A stretch of DNA of 64,000 bases from assembly GCA_005656395.1 (NCBI GenBank), contig SRSI01000044.1, forward strand, positions 1,054,001-1,118,000, given 5' to 3'. Source of the stretch: Strongyloides papillosus (taxonomy: Eukaryota > Nematoda > Chromadorea > Rhabditida > Strongyloididae). The position numbers and the translations under genes are program-made. Shown here one piece after another: positions 23,243 through 35,317 of the stretch. Each line of letters begins with the position of its first letter. Positions within the stretch are counted from its first letter, which is position 1. Under the pieces are notes generated by a model. The model did no database searches. It was not told where the DNA came from and saw only the letters and a program-made list of their open reading frames with translations.

Positions 23243-24906
23243 TTAATCTTGATAGAAAGTACCATAAGTTAACTCGTCATCATATACATTTTGTAACAAA
23301 TTGCAAGTTAATGTTTCCCCGTCAGAATCGTAAGAAGGTGATTTTGTTTCAGGGAGATAGAAATACAAAAATATTGTAAATAATGTTGTTGGAAGAGCAA
23401 ATAATAAATAACTATATCCGCCTATAACAATATTCATGGGATAAAATATAAAATTAGTTGTCATAGTTGAGATCCAATTAATACATATAGAAAAGCCTAA
23501 TGCCACAGATGAGGCACGTGGATGAACTAACTCCTCTGGTACAAAATATGCTAAAGGACCTATTCCAATATTATAACCTATTCCCATTAATAAAAATGTT
23601 AATGAATATGCATAGGTACTCCAATTTGCAGAGACTATAATAAAAAATTATACATTATATTGTTAGTTTTAACAAATATTTATTACCTTTTGATTGGGAT
23701 AGCAATGAAAAAAGTGTCATTAAATAGTTTGCTGATCCACATATAATTAATGTAACAATAATTAATTGTCTTCTTCCATACATTTCGACAAATCTTATAG
23801 CGGGTATAGTTAATAAAACACTAATTAATGAACCAATTGCTGGTAAGAATGGTGTTAATAATTTAGAAAATGATACAGAATTAAACATGAATGTTGAATA
23901 AGATACACTTGCCATAGATCCACAAAATATTTGCGCTGCATTTAATATCATTCCAAGAATAATACCTTTTCTGGTATTATAATCATTGAATGCTTCTTTA
24001 ATTGATATCTGTGAAGGAACATTACTAACTAGTTCACTATATTTGGATAGTATTTCATCACTACTCCTTTGCTTTATATTGTAATAATACTCAATTGACG
24101 ATAAGGCATTCCTGATATCACAATTTTGTAGCAAAAAATTTGGTGTATCAGGCATTTTTTGTCCAATCCACATTTGGATTCCCCCTAAAAATATTGGAAT
24201 AAGGAGTAAGAAACCCCATGTATTTGGACCACCTAATATAAATTCAAGTGATAAGATAGCTGAAATCGCTGATCCAATACATACAGCAATATGTAAAAAA
24301 CATCCTAATGCACCTTTAATGTGCCTTGGTGAGACTTCTTTTATAAACATTGGTGTTATACCACAAGCCATTCCTGTATATAAACCAACACAAACTCTTC
24401 CAGCAAAAAGAAGGAAAAATGTAAAAATATATTTTGATGTAAACATTAATAATGATGAAACAATAAGGACTATGTTATTGATATAAAACATTGTAAATTT
24501 TACTCCATATTTTTGTACAAAATATGTTATTGAAAAGCATCCAATTAATGCACCGAAAGCTTGAGATGATACTGTTAAAGACCTTAAAAAAGTTATAAAA
24601 AAATTTATAATATCTTTTATGCATTTACCATAAAAATCCTAGCTGACTATCATTTAACTTTATTTCAAAATTATTAAAAATACTTTCATTAATGGAATTC
24701 TGTATGATTGTTCCAGGAACATTAAGAACAACAATATGATAACCAACCGGAGAGATGGATAAGAAAATAGATGATAATATAAGTGGTATAATTCTTCCTT
24801 CCTTCTTTAGAAGATTTATAAAATTAGTCATATCATTGTAATAGGTTATTAAATGATTATTAGAATCATCATTTCTTTGCATGCTTCTAAAAATTTCATT
24901 TATCAT
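23243..24906 (-). CDS. Divergent GLUT/SLC2-type sugar transporter (major facilitator superfamily)
   Basis: Twelve-helix facilitator related to hexose transporters; substrate unknown. Exons 24629-24906, 23687-24582, 23243-23634 (minus strand) give 521 residues. Recognisable SLC2 marks: GRVCVGLYTGMACGITPMFI and EVSPRHIKGALG (helix 4 to 5), EMYGRRQL (loop 8-9), GPLAYFVPEEL (helix 10, GPxPxxxxxEL type) and PETKSPSY after helix 12. Several hallmarks are altered: the loop 2-3 D-R-x-G-R motif reads VQKYGVK, PESPR after helix 6 reads MPDTPNF, and the helix 7 QLSGIN sugar-selectivity motif reads QIFCGSMA. The first ATG at 24906 is used; the codon before it is TTG. Both introns are short GT-AG introns in phase. 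Confidence 0.85.
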
Positions 24907-27899
24907 CAAATATGATAGAATAAAAATTATTTAGTAAAAATGATCATTGGAGTGTTTATAAATATTCTGTTGAGTGTCAAAAATATATTGTTTACTAAAA
25001 AAAAGGTTATTCAAAAACGATATTTTGTAATATTATCTCTAAACATTAAATAGGATATTCTTAATTATATATATAGATATTAACCACAAATAATTTGTAT
25101 AAAGGATATTTCGAGTTTATAAATGTTATATAAAATAACTATTTTTAATGTTCTTTATTGAAAATTATTTTGTAGTATCATAAATCATGTAGGGAAAAAG
25201 GAATCTTTTTGGTAAAAAACTAATTTATCTAAATATTAAATAAGTAAAGTTTTACTTTCAACTATAATTACTATCAAATCTTTAATTCATTCTATAATAT
25301 ATGAAGCAAAAAGAAAACAATAAAAAGTCGATACTATAAATGCTTGTATATTTAGTAGTTTATTTTTATCAAACGATAGTGGTTTAATCATATGAATTGA
25401 TAAGACAATATTTTTTTAAAGATTATAACTGAAAATATTGATGATCAAATAATACTTAATGTTAAGTCTTCATTTTTTTATTTACTAAAATTAGTAAAAA
25501 ATATTAATTTAAAATTTTTGATTGCCATTTTGTGTCACTAATATTTTTTGACCTGATATTTCATCGTGTCATAATAACTTTAGTGTAGTATTATTTGATT
25601 GGTTGAAAAACAATCACTTTGCTTTATCTTTACAATAAACATGAGAAACTGTTAAATCATATATGTTTATGAATCATAAAAATTTTTGAAATATTTTTGC
25701 AATAGATTGTTGTGGGAAATACGTCAAAAGTAATGTTAATTTAAAAAAATTTTTTTATAAGAAATCGACAAATCAAAAAAATATTTTGATATTATAAATT
25801 TACCTTTATGATAACTTTCGAAAGTAATCGCAGTATATTTTTTCAAATCACTGAAATATAAAAAGTTTAAGGTTAATTTGAAGTAAAAAAATCTTTACCA
25901 ATTTAGACAACTAGAAAAACCTCCTTTATTATATTTTTTCTTCTGTCAATCTAGGACGAAGAGATAACTTTAAGTTGATTTTTATTAAAACGACATTCTA
26001 ATATTTGTTGCATTTAACAAACGTTGAAAAAGTAAAGTTGTATCATTTAAAGGATATTTTTATTGATGTGTAATAAGAGAAACCATTTATACAAAGAAAT
26101 AATAGGGGATAAGTTATGAAATCAAGGGTGCAAAAATTTTGGACAACAATTATTGTAATTATTTATAAGTTTAAAAATATTATTTAATAAATAAATATTG
26201 ATAAAATTTGTAAGTAGCTATGATGAAGACTGGATTGCTTATTATAAAATGCAATTATTTACATTTCACTTAATACAATTTAGATATTTAGAAATTTTGT
26301 TTAAAAAATGTATATAGAAAATATCATAATATTTGAATTATAAGTAAAATAGAAAAAAATATAGGTTTTCTATAATATTTTTTAATGAAATTACTTTTAT
26401 AAATTCACCTAAAATTCCGAAGTGATAATAATTTTTTTGTTATATAAAAATTGCTTTATTTAATGCTTTGATATTGTATGAAAAAATATATTCATATAAT
26501 ATTAATGCAATTAAATTGAAAAAAAAATTAATAATAAAAATTCATATCTATTCACAATAATCAAATTCATATAATGCAGCGTAATTGATATTTCATAATT
26601 CTGAAATTTAAATAAATATTTCATTAGTTGTAAAATAGTAAAATATTTTACATTTCATTTGAGGTTTTTAACACTTTGTTTTTTAACAAAAAGTTGTTTA
26701 ATTGTTTGTTATTAACGTTAAAAATTAAAGTTTATACAAAAATTTCCTTGTTATACATCTATACGAATATATCTGCTTTTTAAAGTGCTGATATTAAATT
26801 AATTTGGACAAATAAATTTAAATAGCTTTACATTTTTTTACAAAAATTATTCGTTACAAAATAATAGACATAAAATCTATTATGGTATATTAGAAACAGC
26901 TAGCTTTTGACAAAAATAAAAACATTAAACTTGTTCTAACTGATATAATTATGAAGCTTGCTGCAAAAACAACGAAAATTGGTACGCAGAAATTTTATTA
27001 TTAATCAAATCTTTGTGGTTCAAATTTTGTTACGATATACTTCACAGAAATTAATCACTGTATACATCATATGGAATAGAATGTGAGTAAACGGTGTTTT
27101 CGATATATTTTTCTATCAAAAAATCTGTAGTGTTTTGTAATTTTTAGAAATAACACTAAAATTATTTTAATCCTAAATTTAACTTATGGCATGTTTATTT
27201 ACATAAATAATAATTAAAAATATAATGCTTGTCACTTACTTTAAATTATTATGTATCAAAAACTTATAGATCTATGAAGTGTTTTGAAAAATAACAAATT
27301 TGATAGTTAAAACAATTTTTTATATTTATAGGGAAAATTTGAAGTGTTTCTTCATAAGTATAAACTTTCGAATAACTCCTAATATGAAGAATTGATATTT
27401 AAAAAGAATCAAAAATTTGTTAATTAATAATAAAACTTTTTAAATTAATTAAGATATTATAAACTAAATGACTATCTAAATACTAATTAAAAGGTTTGAT
27501 TTCCATAAAAAATAAGAAAATTAACGAGTGAAATTTCGAGATTATAAATTACGAAAAAATTATTTTCTTTCAAATTTAATTCTATTAAAGTTATTGATAT
27601 TTACATCTGCAAACACAAAACTCATATAATAAAAATGAAATATGCTAAATTTACATAGATTTTCAGACCTACTAATAATTGTATTATCTATATAGGTATT
27701 TTATATTTTTTTAAAAATTTAAATAATTCATAAATTAATAAATTGTAGGAAAATGTTTTGATATTTTTTAATTGATTTATCGATTTGTCTAAACATATAC
27801 TACTTCTTGAATTATAGAATTGTATTTTTACTTTACAAGGTGTCAACAAAGTTACCATAAAATTTTGACTGAATATAACTCTTTTCAATGTAAACATAT
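24907..27899. other. Gene-free, very AT-rich region
   Basis: Three kilobases with no recognisable exon on either strand and only trivial open frames. No repeat with clear ends was found by eye. Confidence 0.4.
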
Positions 27900-28130
27900 T
27901 ATAATAGTATTATATCCATCTGAAAGCCTAACTTCTAACTTAAAAAATGCTTTATGAAGAATGAAAAAATATAATTTAATAATATAGCTGTGACTATTTA
28001 CGTGACCTACATTTATTCTTCATAACTTTTAGGATTTTTTAACTTTTTCAAAACTTGTTATTTGTCTACACAATTATATGCATCTGATAGCTTAACTTCT
28101 TTTCTACAAAATAATGTAAGATTTATTATT
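27900..28130. repeat. Left arm of a long inverted repeat (outer foldback)
   Basis: The arm begins TATATCCATCTGAAAGCCT and includes ACGTGACCT, TTTTAGGATTTTTTAA and ACTTGTTATTTGTC. The reverse complement of 29385-29640 shows the same words in the same order (TATATCCATCTGAAAGACT, AAGTGACCTCC, TTTTAGGATTTTTAA, ACTTGTTATTTTTTCC). The arms are diverged, so the structure is old. Confidence 0.6.
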
Positions 28131-28158
28131 GTAAATATATTTTAAGTAAAGATATGAA

Positions 28159-29107
28159 CACACAAAAAAAAGTGGGACACACATTTGCGTAAAAAGTACT
28201 AAATTTGTCCCACCTAATAAAATTTGAATTTTCTTGATTTGCGGTAATTTTAACGCAATTATTTTGGACAAAAAATTGAGGCGATAATTAAAATTAGTTT
28301 TTATTTTGTATTTTAATGTTTGAATTTTTAAACTTAGGTTATTTTTTACAATACATTTTAAAATACAATATTAGATTTTAACTTATTATAAGATTAAAAA
28401 ATGCTTTTATAAAGAGTATTTATAGACATATGATAGTTTTTTTAGATATTCTTCAATTGTTTGAATGACTATAAAAAAGATTTTTATAAAAAGTTATATT
28501 CATCTGATGACTCAACTTTTTTATACTGTTTTTCAAGATCATCTTTAAAAGTCAAACTGATTACAAGTTTTAAAACATTATACGTTTTGTTCATAGTAAA
28601 AAAAATTTTAAAATATTTTAATTTAAATAGGAAAAATAGCAAGTACTAAGATAATATTTTCAATGAGCATTACTTTGTATGGTTAGATAATTATTACTCT
28701 TTCTTATTGTTGTTGTAAAAATTCTAATTTTTTAAATTTACTGGTGTTAACGGGTTGTTTAAAAGAATGATTTTTGTTAAAACTTTAACAACTTTACACG
28801 AAATTAACTTCTGATAACTCACTTCATTATATATTATAAAAACAAATTAGATTCTAAAATAGGTGTAATATTTTTAAAATTTCTAAGATTAAATAAATGT
28901 TTCATTACTTCAAAATATTAAAAGTATATATTTTTGTAAAAAAACGACCAAATTTATGCGAAAATCTAACATTTTGCATCATTTAAAACATTTTTGTTGT
29001 CGCCTTATATTTTTAAAATTTGAATAAATTTTGATATTTCAAAGTGGTGGGACATTTTATTGCATTTTATGTAATAATGTCAAAATTTGTCCCATTATTT
29101 TTGTGTG
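28159..29107. mobile_element. Non-autonomous DNA transposon (copy 2, inverted relative to copy 1)
   Basis: A 949 bp element with the same CACACAAAAA...TTTTTGTGTG ends as the copy at 15187-16137. Its right half, read on the minus strand, matches the left half of copy 1 over several hundred bases (shared ATGCAATAAAA, CCCACC, GCGACAA, TTTCGTGTGGAGTTGTTAA-like words), so it is inserted in the opposite orientation. Flanking dinucleotides are AA on both sides rather than TA. It carries no transposase frame. It sits inside the outer inverted repeat. Confidence 0.7.
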
Positions 29108-29364
29108 AATACACTTTTGTAAAAAACATTTTTAAACAATTTTCTAACTAATAAAACAAAATATTTAAAAATATTCATATATATGATAATAAAGAGCAAA
29201 AATTCTTTAATCATATAAAAATATTATTAATTAGCGATAGTAGTTGTGTATTTACTTTTAATTTTTTCAAAAATAGTTAAAAAGATTAGAAAATTATTTT
29301 TACTATTGGAAAAATGAAAAGAATATTATGTTTCATATCTTTACTTAAAATAAATTTATAATAA

Positions 29365-29640
29365 TAATTCTTTCACTATTTTGTAGAAAAGATAATGGGC
29401 TATCAAATGAATATAAAAGTGGAAAAAATAACAAGTATTGGAAAAGTCGCATCGTATTGAGAATGTTAAAAATCCTAAAAATCATGAAAAAAAATGGAGG
29501 TCACTTAAATGGTTATATCTTTATTTCAAATTTATACATTTTTCATACGTCTCGAAACATTTTTTAAGTAAAAAGTGAGTCTTTCAGATGGATATAATAT
29601 CGTAAATATGCGTGTTTTAAAAATTATCAAAAAAAAAGAA
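29365..29640. repeat. Right arm of the long inverted repeat (outer foldback)
   Basis: Reverse complement of the left arm at 27900-28130 with the same ordered motifs, ending TCTTTCAGATGGATATAATA. Together the arms bracket about 1.7 kb including the transposon copy 2, which may have inserted later. Confidence 0.6.
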
Positions 29641-29860
29641 TAAATGTTTTATTCAGGCAAAAAACTATAAATATGTACTAAGTTTACAATTAGTATAAAT
29701 AATTTACCTACCCTCTCTTTTTATCGGAGGTTTCAATATTTAGTAATTAAAAAAAATAGATTAGTGAGAATAGTAAGATTAGTAATCTAAAAATTGACAA
29801 AGTTAGTAAAAGATGACAATGTTAGATGAATGACTATTGTTTACTTGTTCATCTATTATA

Positions 29861-30579
29861 CGAGGGTCATTCAATACGTATAGAGACAAATGATCATAAC
29901 TCAAAAATTTATTATCGTATAAATCTCAAATTTTACTCATTTTTCGAAATAATTCCCTGCTACATTTATACATTTGTCCGATCTTTCCACAAACTTTCTA
30001 ATGCAAATGGTAAAGAAATTTTTACCCTGAGATTTTAGCCATTTCTGTATTTTTTCCTTTACCACTTCATTATCGTTAAATTTTACTCAACGAAAAGAAT
30101 CTTTGAGAAGCTCAAACAAAATAAAAATCTGCTTGTTCACGGTCTGGACTGTACTGTGAAGGTGACAAAATATCTCAGCCAAGCCTTTTCGCAACTTTTT
30201 TTACGATAGATCAGTTTACTTTAAATTAGCGAATGAACTGTGCTTACGCTTGTACCACATTTTTTCAGAAGTTTGCACGATTCATACAGCATCTACCATA
30301 TTGCTTATGCATCCGGGAATATATTTCAAAAGGTTTAACGTTTTCAGAGACAAGGAATCTTATTACAGAACATTGTTCCTCTAAAGTACAGTTTTTAAGA
30401 GGGGATGCTATCATTAGATCGTAAAATATAGTTTATTTATAGCGAGAAATTTTTATTGCAAATTATGTAAAAATGATGAAAACAGTTCTTATTTAATGAT
30501 TTATTTCCTATCATCGCTTTTATTTTGCTATTCTTTTACCTATGATTATTTGTCTCTTTACTTATTTGAATGACCCTCG
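29861..30579 (-). mobile_element. Decayed, internally deleted mariner-like element
   Basis: A 719 bp element with terminal inverted repeats CGAGGGTCATTCAATA (left) and the complement of TTATTTGAATGACCCTCG (right), extended inward by AGAGACAAA, and flanked by TA on both sides. Inside, the minus strand around 30130-30180 still reads QYSPDREQADFYF, a worn form of the mariner transposase YSPDLAPSDF motif, followed by further scrambled frames. A full mariner is about 1.3 kb, so this copy is deleted as well as frame-broken. It cannot encode an active transposase. Confidence 0.8.
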
Positions 30580-30581
30580 TA

Positions 30582-31731
30582 TATTGCAACTATGGATAAT
30601 TTTTACAATCATTACTGATTGATTATATGAAAAATGAGAGTTGTTTTTATATTGTAATATTTGTTATATATTATTATAGAGTCATAAACCCAATAAATTT
30701 ATTAGTAATTTTATAAAGATTTTTAACTTATTAAGTTACTAAATCTCATACAAAAGTCTAAACTCGGAAAATATGAGGATTTTTTAGAATTATAATATAT
30801 ATAATGTTAACAATAAATATTACAATATCATCTTTTTATAGAAAACTATAACATAATACTATATTCATATAAGTAAGCATTATATCGTTTATGCAGGACT
30901 AAATTTAACTGTTGATTAAATAAATGAAAAAATTAATTGATTACTTTGATTCAAAGTATTTAAATTAATTACAAAAAAAAGACGGCAAAATTTCTGTGCT
31001 ACTTTTAACAAAGGAAAAGTTTTAACATTTCATAATGAGTGCAACATATTTCCGAAAATATTTACAATAGCAATTTATATTTTTTTTCAAATATAAAATT
31101 ATTTTAGATTAGTTGTTAAGTTTTAAATTGTATTTAAATATTACTTAAAAGTAATATATACATACAGTGTTGACTTCGATATATATATTTTTGTTTAATT
31201 GCACAACATTTTTTTATTTCAATAAATATCTTGACTATTTCAAAATTATATTTAAAAAACTTAATTAAAATTCTTTGTTACCATAGCTAATAAATTTTTC
31301 ATAAAATTGTAAACTTTTTAAATAGTATTTTCACAGCTATCTAAATTATGATTTATTCATTATTTTAAATTTTTTATTTTTGTATTCAACATAATGTTCA
31401 ATCATATGACCGGTAAAAAATGAATTTATGATATCTAGATTATATATGAATTTTTTTATATGATTAACAATTTTTGAATTCTCATTATTTTAGAAAAAAT
31501 TCGAATGGATAAAAATTATGCAATTATAAAAAAATAATAAATTTCTATTTTTTTAATTAAAATAATTTTTTATTTTATTCTATATATTTTGCTAGTTACT
31601 TTGCATAAATAAATACTAGAAATAATTCATATATTAAAAAAATTCAGTATTTTTATAATAATCAAATAAATTCAAGTATTTAAAACATCATTTAAATGAA
31701 GAATTATGATTTGAAATATATCTTTTAAATA
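30582..31731. other. Gene-free AT-rich region upstream of the secreted-protein gene
   Basis: No exon or defined repeat recognised. Confidence 0.4.
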
Positions 31732-32343
31732 ATGACTACATTTAAAATTCAAATAATATCTTTTGTTCTACTATATTTGTTTGTCGTCCCTCCTGTAGAC
31801 TCGTTTTGGTACGGTGGCGATGAATGCAACACTATAACATATTTCGGCTTTTGCCCGTTTTGTTACAGTATGGATGATATTATGTATTTTCTTTCAAAAG
31901 TACCTTTCAAAGATCGATGCGACTTTATTAGAATTGGAAAACAAAAAGATATTCCGAAAAGTGATATTTCTAAACAACAAGATGATTTTATGAATAGTCA
32001 ATCTGATGAAGCAAAAAGACGCTATGAAGAATATAAAAAAAACAATGAAGAAAATGAAAAAGCAAGACAAAATAGACTGCTTGAAAAAGCAAAGAGATTA
32101 TCTCCGGCTGGTAAAGAGTTATATGATAAAATATATAATGTTTTAAATGACAAAAATGTTACTCTTCGCCAAGAGTATCAACTTGTACATGTAATTATCA
32201 ATGAAGCTAAATTTAAAACGGTTGTTGAAGCCAGTGAACTTATACCTGCGAAATTTTATGCAGATACATATGGCGGAAATTTTATTTTAAGAATTCATGA
32301 TAATCCAGAAGAGTGCACTTCTTGCATAAGTTTATATCTATAA
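31732..32343 (+). CDS. Small secreted protein, SXP/RAL-2 (DUF148)-like
   Basis: A single-exon gene of 203 residues. The N-terminus has a signal peptide (IISFVLLYLFVVPPVDS, cleavage likely after about residue 24). A Cys/aromatic-rich segment follows (Cys at about 32, 41, 44 and 63), then a highly charged helical stretch (YEEYKKNNEENEKARQNR), then LSPAGKELYDKIYNVLNDK and VTLRQEYQLVHVIINEA. This last part resembles the SXP/RAL-2 nematode-specific domain, where LSxEAxxxxxxIxxIxxdxsLTxxqq is typical. A CTSC motif lies near the C-terminus. SXP/RAL-2 proteins are secreted by parasitic nematodes and often immunogenic; function is unclear. The resemblance is by eye and moderate. It is the only convincing gene in an 18 kb repeat-rich stretch. 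Confidence 0.7.
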   Translation: MTTFKIQIISFVLLYLFVVPPVDSFWYGGDECNTITYFGFCPFCYSMDDIMYFLSKVPFKDRCDFIRIGKQKDIPKSDISKQQDDFMNSQSDEAKRRYEEYKKNNEENEKARQNRLLEKAKRLSPAGKELYDKIYNVLNDKNVTLRQEYQLVHVIINEAKFKTVVEASELIPAKFYADTYGGNFILRIHDNPEECTSCISLYL

Positions 32344-32601
32344 TAAAAAAATTTATATTACAAATTAAAATAATGATAAAGTGATTACTTATCCGTCTAT
32401 TTATTCTATTAAAATATTTTTAAAAAATTAAATTTAGTGTAGTAATTTACTTTATCATTTCTATTTTCTTTTGTATTATGAAAAAATAAATCATTACACA
32501 CCTTTTTTTTATCATTTTTACAATAACAAATGTGTTTAACAACATACAGAAAGTAGAAACGGTCATATGTTACTCACAGCTAAAGGTTTGTGTGTATTGT
32601 C

Positions 32602-34091
32602 GGAAAACTGCACTTTTACTCTAAAAATAATTTTTGTGTGCTTTAATAAACCCCTTAATTTTAATATTTTCCTTTGGAATTTTGTCAGTTGACTTGAATA
32701 ATGATGTAAATTGTTCAGAAAATACAGTTATGGTAAAATGCCATATTTGGAAAATTTTTTTTTGGTTGTGAATATTTTTTGATGTATCATTTACTTTTTT
32801 CTAAAAATTTTTTATGAGGTTCTACTACATCCCCTCTACCCACCCATAAATTTTTGAGTCGATCCTCCGCTCTGATTTTGAGAAAATTAATTTTCAATAA
32901 CTTCAATTTTTTTAAAGAAAATATATCATAAAACATGCTAAATATGAATTTTTTGTACTATTTTATATGTAAAACATTGACCTAATTATTCTTAAGGCAT
33001 TTACAATCATCCCATGTAAGTTTATAAAATATAAAAATATTAAATAAATATTTTTTTTGCTACAATATGATAAATTATTTCATATTAAATAGAAAATAGA
33101 TAAAGATAACTATTTCAATTAAATTTTCAAGATTATAATGAAAAAATCTGTTTTAAGTTTCTCGATGATGTAATTTGTGCATGGATGATCGATCTATATA
33201 TTGCAGTTAAAACCAAAAATTAAGAAATTTTATAAACAATGTTTAGTTTTCATATTAAAAATTTTACAATAATGTGTTTTTTGACTTAAACTATAATTTT
33301 TATCTAATTTTTAAGAACATTAAGAAAGGGTCGTTAACAAATTGTTCAAAAAAAATTTTTTAAAACCAATCCATTATACTAAATTTTTAAATGCCATTAA
33401 TTTCTAATTATTATTCTATTATTTAAAATTATTGTTAATTTTGCTAATAGAATGTTACAATCTGACCCTATGAAGCCAAACAAATAATATTCAATGAGAA
33501 TTATGTAGTTTCACAATTTTAAAGTATATCAAAATTGATAATTAATTGTTTAGAAATTGTGCGTCAAGTTTTTTAACATATAATGTCTTTTTATTTGCAT
33601 AAAATTAGAACGATTTTTCCTTAAATGGCAAAAAATGCTATTTTTAATTTTTATATTTTAAAAACTTACCAAACAAGATTGAAAATATAATTAGAAATAG
33701 TTATAAGTATTATAACGTTAGAAAACATTTAAAAAAATGAATAATAATTATAATTATATGATGAAAATATGTGAAAAATAAGAATTAATTTATTAAAAAT
33801 TAATTTTCTCTAAATCAGAGCGGAGGATTGATTCAAAAATTTATGAGTGGGTAAAGGGGATGTATTATAACCTCATAAAAAAATTTTAGAAAAAAGTAAA
33901 TGACACATCAAAAAATATTCACAACTAAAAAAAATTTTTCCATATATGGTATTTTACCAAAACCGTATTTTTTAGTAAATCTAAATAATTATTCAAATCA
34001 TCTGACAAAATTTCAAAGAAAAATATTAAAATTAAGGGGTTTATTTATACTTTTAAAATAGAAATTTTTACGTATTAAAGTGCAGTTTTCC
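32602..34091. mobile_element. Foldback element with about 300 bp terminal inverted repeats
   Basis: The left arm starts GGAAAACTGCACTTTTAC at 32602 and continues for about 300 bp through AAACCCCTTAATTTTAATAT, AAAATGCCATAT, GTGAATATTTTTTGATGT and GATCCTCCGCTCTGATTT. The right arm (about 33800-34091) is its reverse complement in the same order (AAATCAGAGCGGAGGATTGA, TGGTATTTTACC, AAATTAAGGGGTTTAT, GTGCAGTTTTCC). The roughly 890 bp between the arms is AT-rich without a transposase frame. This is a non-autonomous foldback/long-TIR transposon; the superfamily is unknown. Confidence 0.75.
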
Positions 34092-34740
34092 CCAACCTCG
34101 AGCTGTGTACTTAATACATGGTGTATTTTGAATAAACTTGTATCTTACCGGAAAATACTCGTTAATCATTAGAATTTTTAATTATTAGTAAATTTAGTTG
34201 ACACAACTAAAGCTTAATAGTATTATAACATTCCTAAAATTAATAATTTTTATGTAATACCGCTAAGACTTTAGGTTACATTTATTTTCCATGTTTTAGT
34301 TATTTAAAGAAAAATTTCAATTTTTAATTTTATAATTATGTTTGAACTTTTTTTAATGATAAATTAGAGATTAAAATATTCTAGATAGATACTTTATATT
34401 TGTTTTTCAGCAATTTAATTTTTTAAACTAAAAATCATATACCTTTATTTTTGAAAATAAATTTGTTAATATCAATATTAAGAATAAAATTTTAATTAAA
34501 AAAATCCACTATTTCAATGATTAATATTTACAATCAAAAAATTCATAGCCCAAAAACGGTGAATAAATTTTCAATTTCCTTAATCTGTATATATCAGATA
34601 TGTAGTAAGAGAACCACACATGTGATTTAAACCATAAGAATACATCATTATTTTTATTTATCATTATTTTCGTCTTAATTTATGTTTTGTATAAATCTTT
34701 TTAATGAATTTCACTGTCAATTTATATAGACACAAAAAAA
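34092..34740. other. Intergenic AT-rich DNA
   Basis: No exon recognised between the foldback element and the hairpin cluster. Confidence 0.3.
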
Positions 34741-34750
34741 TTTTGTTTGT

Positions 34751-34953
34751 TATCCGACAGCTGTGTCGGATACGCCCCAAATCACATGTATATAAGAGGT
34801 GTTCTCTTATATGCATGATCTCTTCTTAGCATTCTGATATTTTTTGTTAACGCTCTTCTTGATATATAATAAAAGATACATTTATATAATAGCAGTTTTA
34901 CCTTAGCTAACACACGATTCTGGAGATCTCCCCTTATCAGAGGGGATCTCCAG
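34751..34953. repeat. Cluster of three short hairpins
   Basis: Three inverted repeats lie within 203 bp. TATCCGAC/GTCGGATA (34751-34772, 8 bp stem, 6 nt loop). ATATAAGAG/CTCTTATAT (34790-34812, 9 bp stem, 5 nt loop). CTGGAGATCTCCCC with AGGGGATCTCCAG (34920-34953, stem with a two-base bulge, loop TTATCAG). The region is less AT-rich than its surroundings. It may be a transposon end or a structured RNA; no known RNA family was recognised. Confidence 0.55.
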
Positions 34954-35317
34954 GATTACATGTTATTTATTTGTATTATTTTTTTTTCTATAAATGTAGA
35001 GATTAAAATCAAAAATATTAATTTATACGGTGAAAATAATTATAAAAGTACTTTTCAAAGTTAAAAAATTTTTAATAATTAATTATATTTTCCCCAAAAA
35101 TTAATAAAAATGTAGTTGTAGTATAAAAACCCTTGTTAAACAAAAATTCGGCGTTTTGTCCAAATTTAATGAAATACAAAAGTTCGTGAAATTCAATAAT
35201 TTATGCTTTCATGGAATTTATTTATCTTCTTAAAATATAATTAATTTAATAACAAAATTATAAATTTTCTTTCAGGTTGAAAGTAAAAAAAACAACATTA
35301 TTTAACTATAAAACAAG

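Noticed and set aside
28461..28649. 62-codon open frame inside transposon copy 2
   Set aside because: Not preserved in copy 1 and no transposase motif; accidental.
31732..32343. Interpretation of the secreted protein as a saposin-like or toxin protein
   Set aside because: The Cys pattern does not fit saposins, and the charged helical part with LSPAGKEL fits SXP/RAL-2 better.
34751..34953. Hammerhead ribozyme or tRNA in the hairpin cluster
   Set aside because: No CUGANGA/GAAA core and no tRNA A/B box or cloverleaf could be found.
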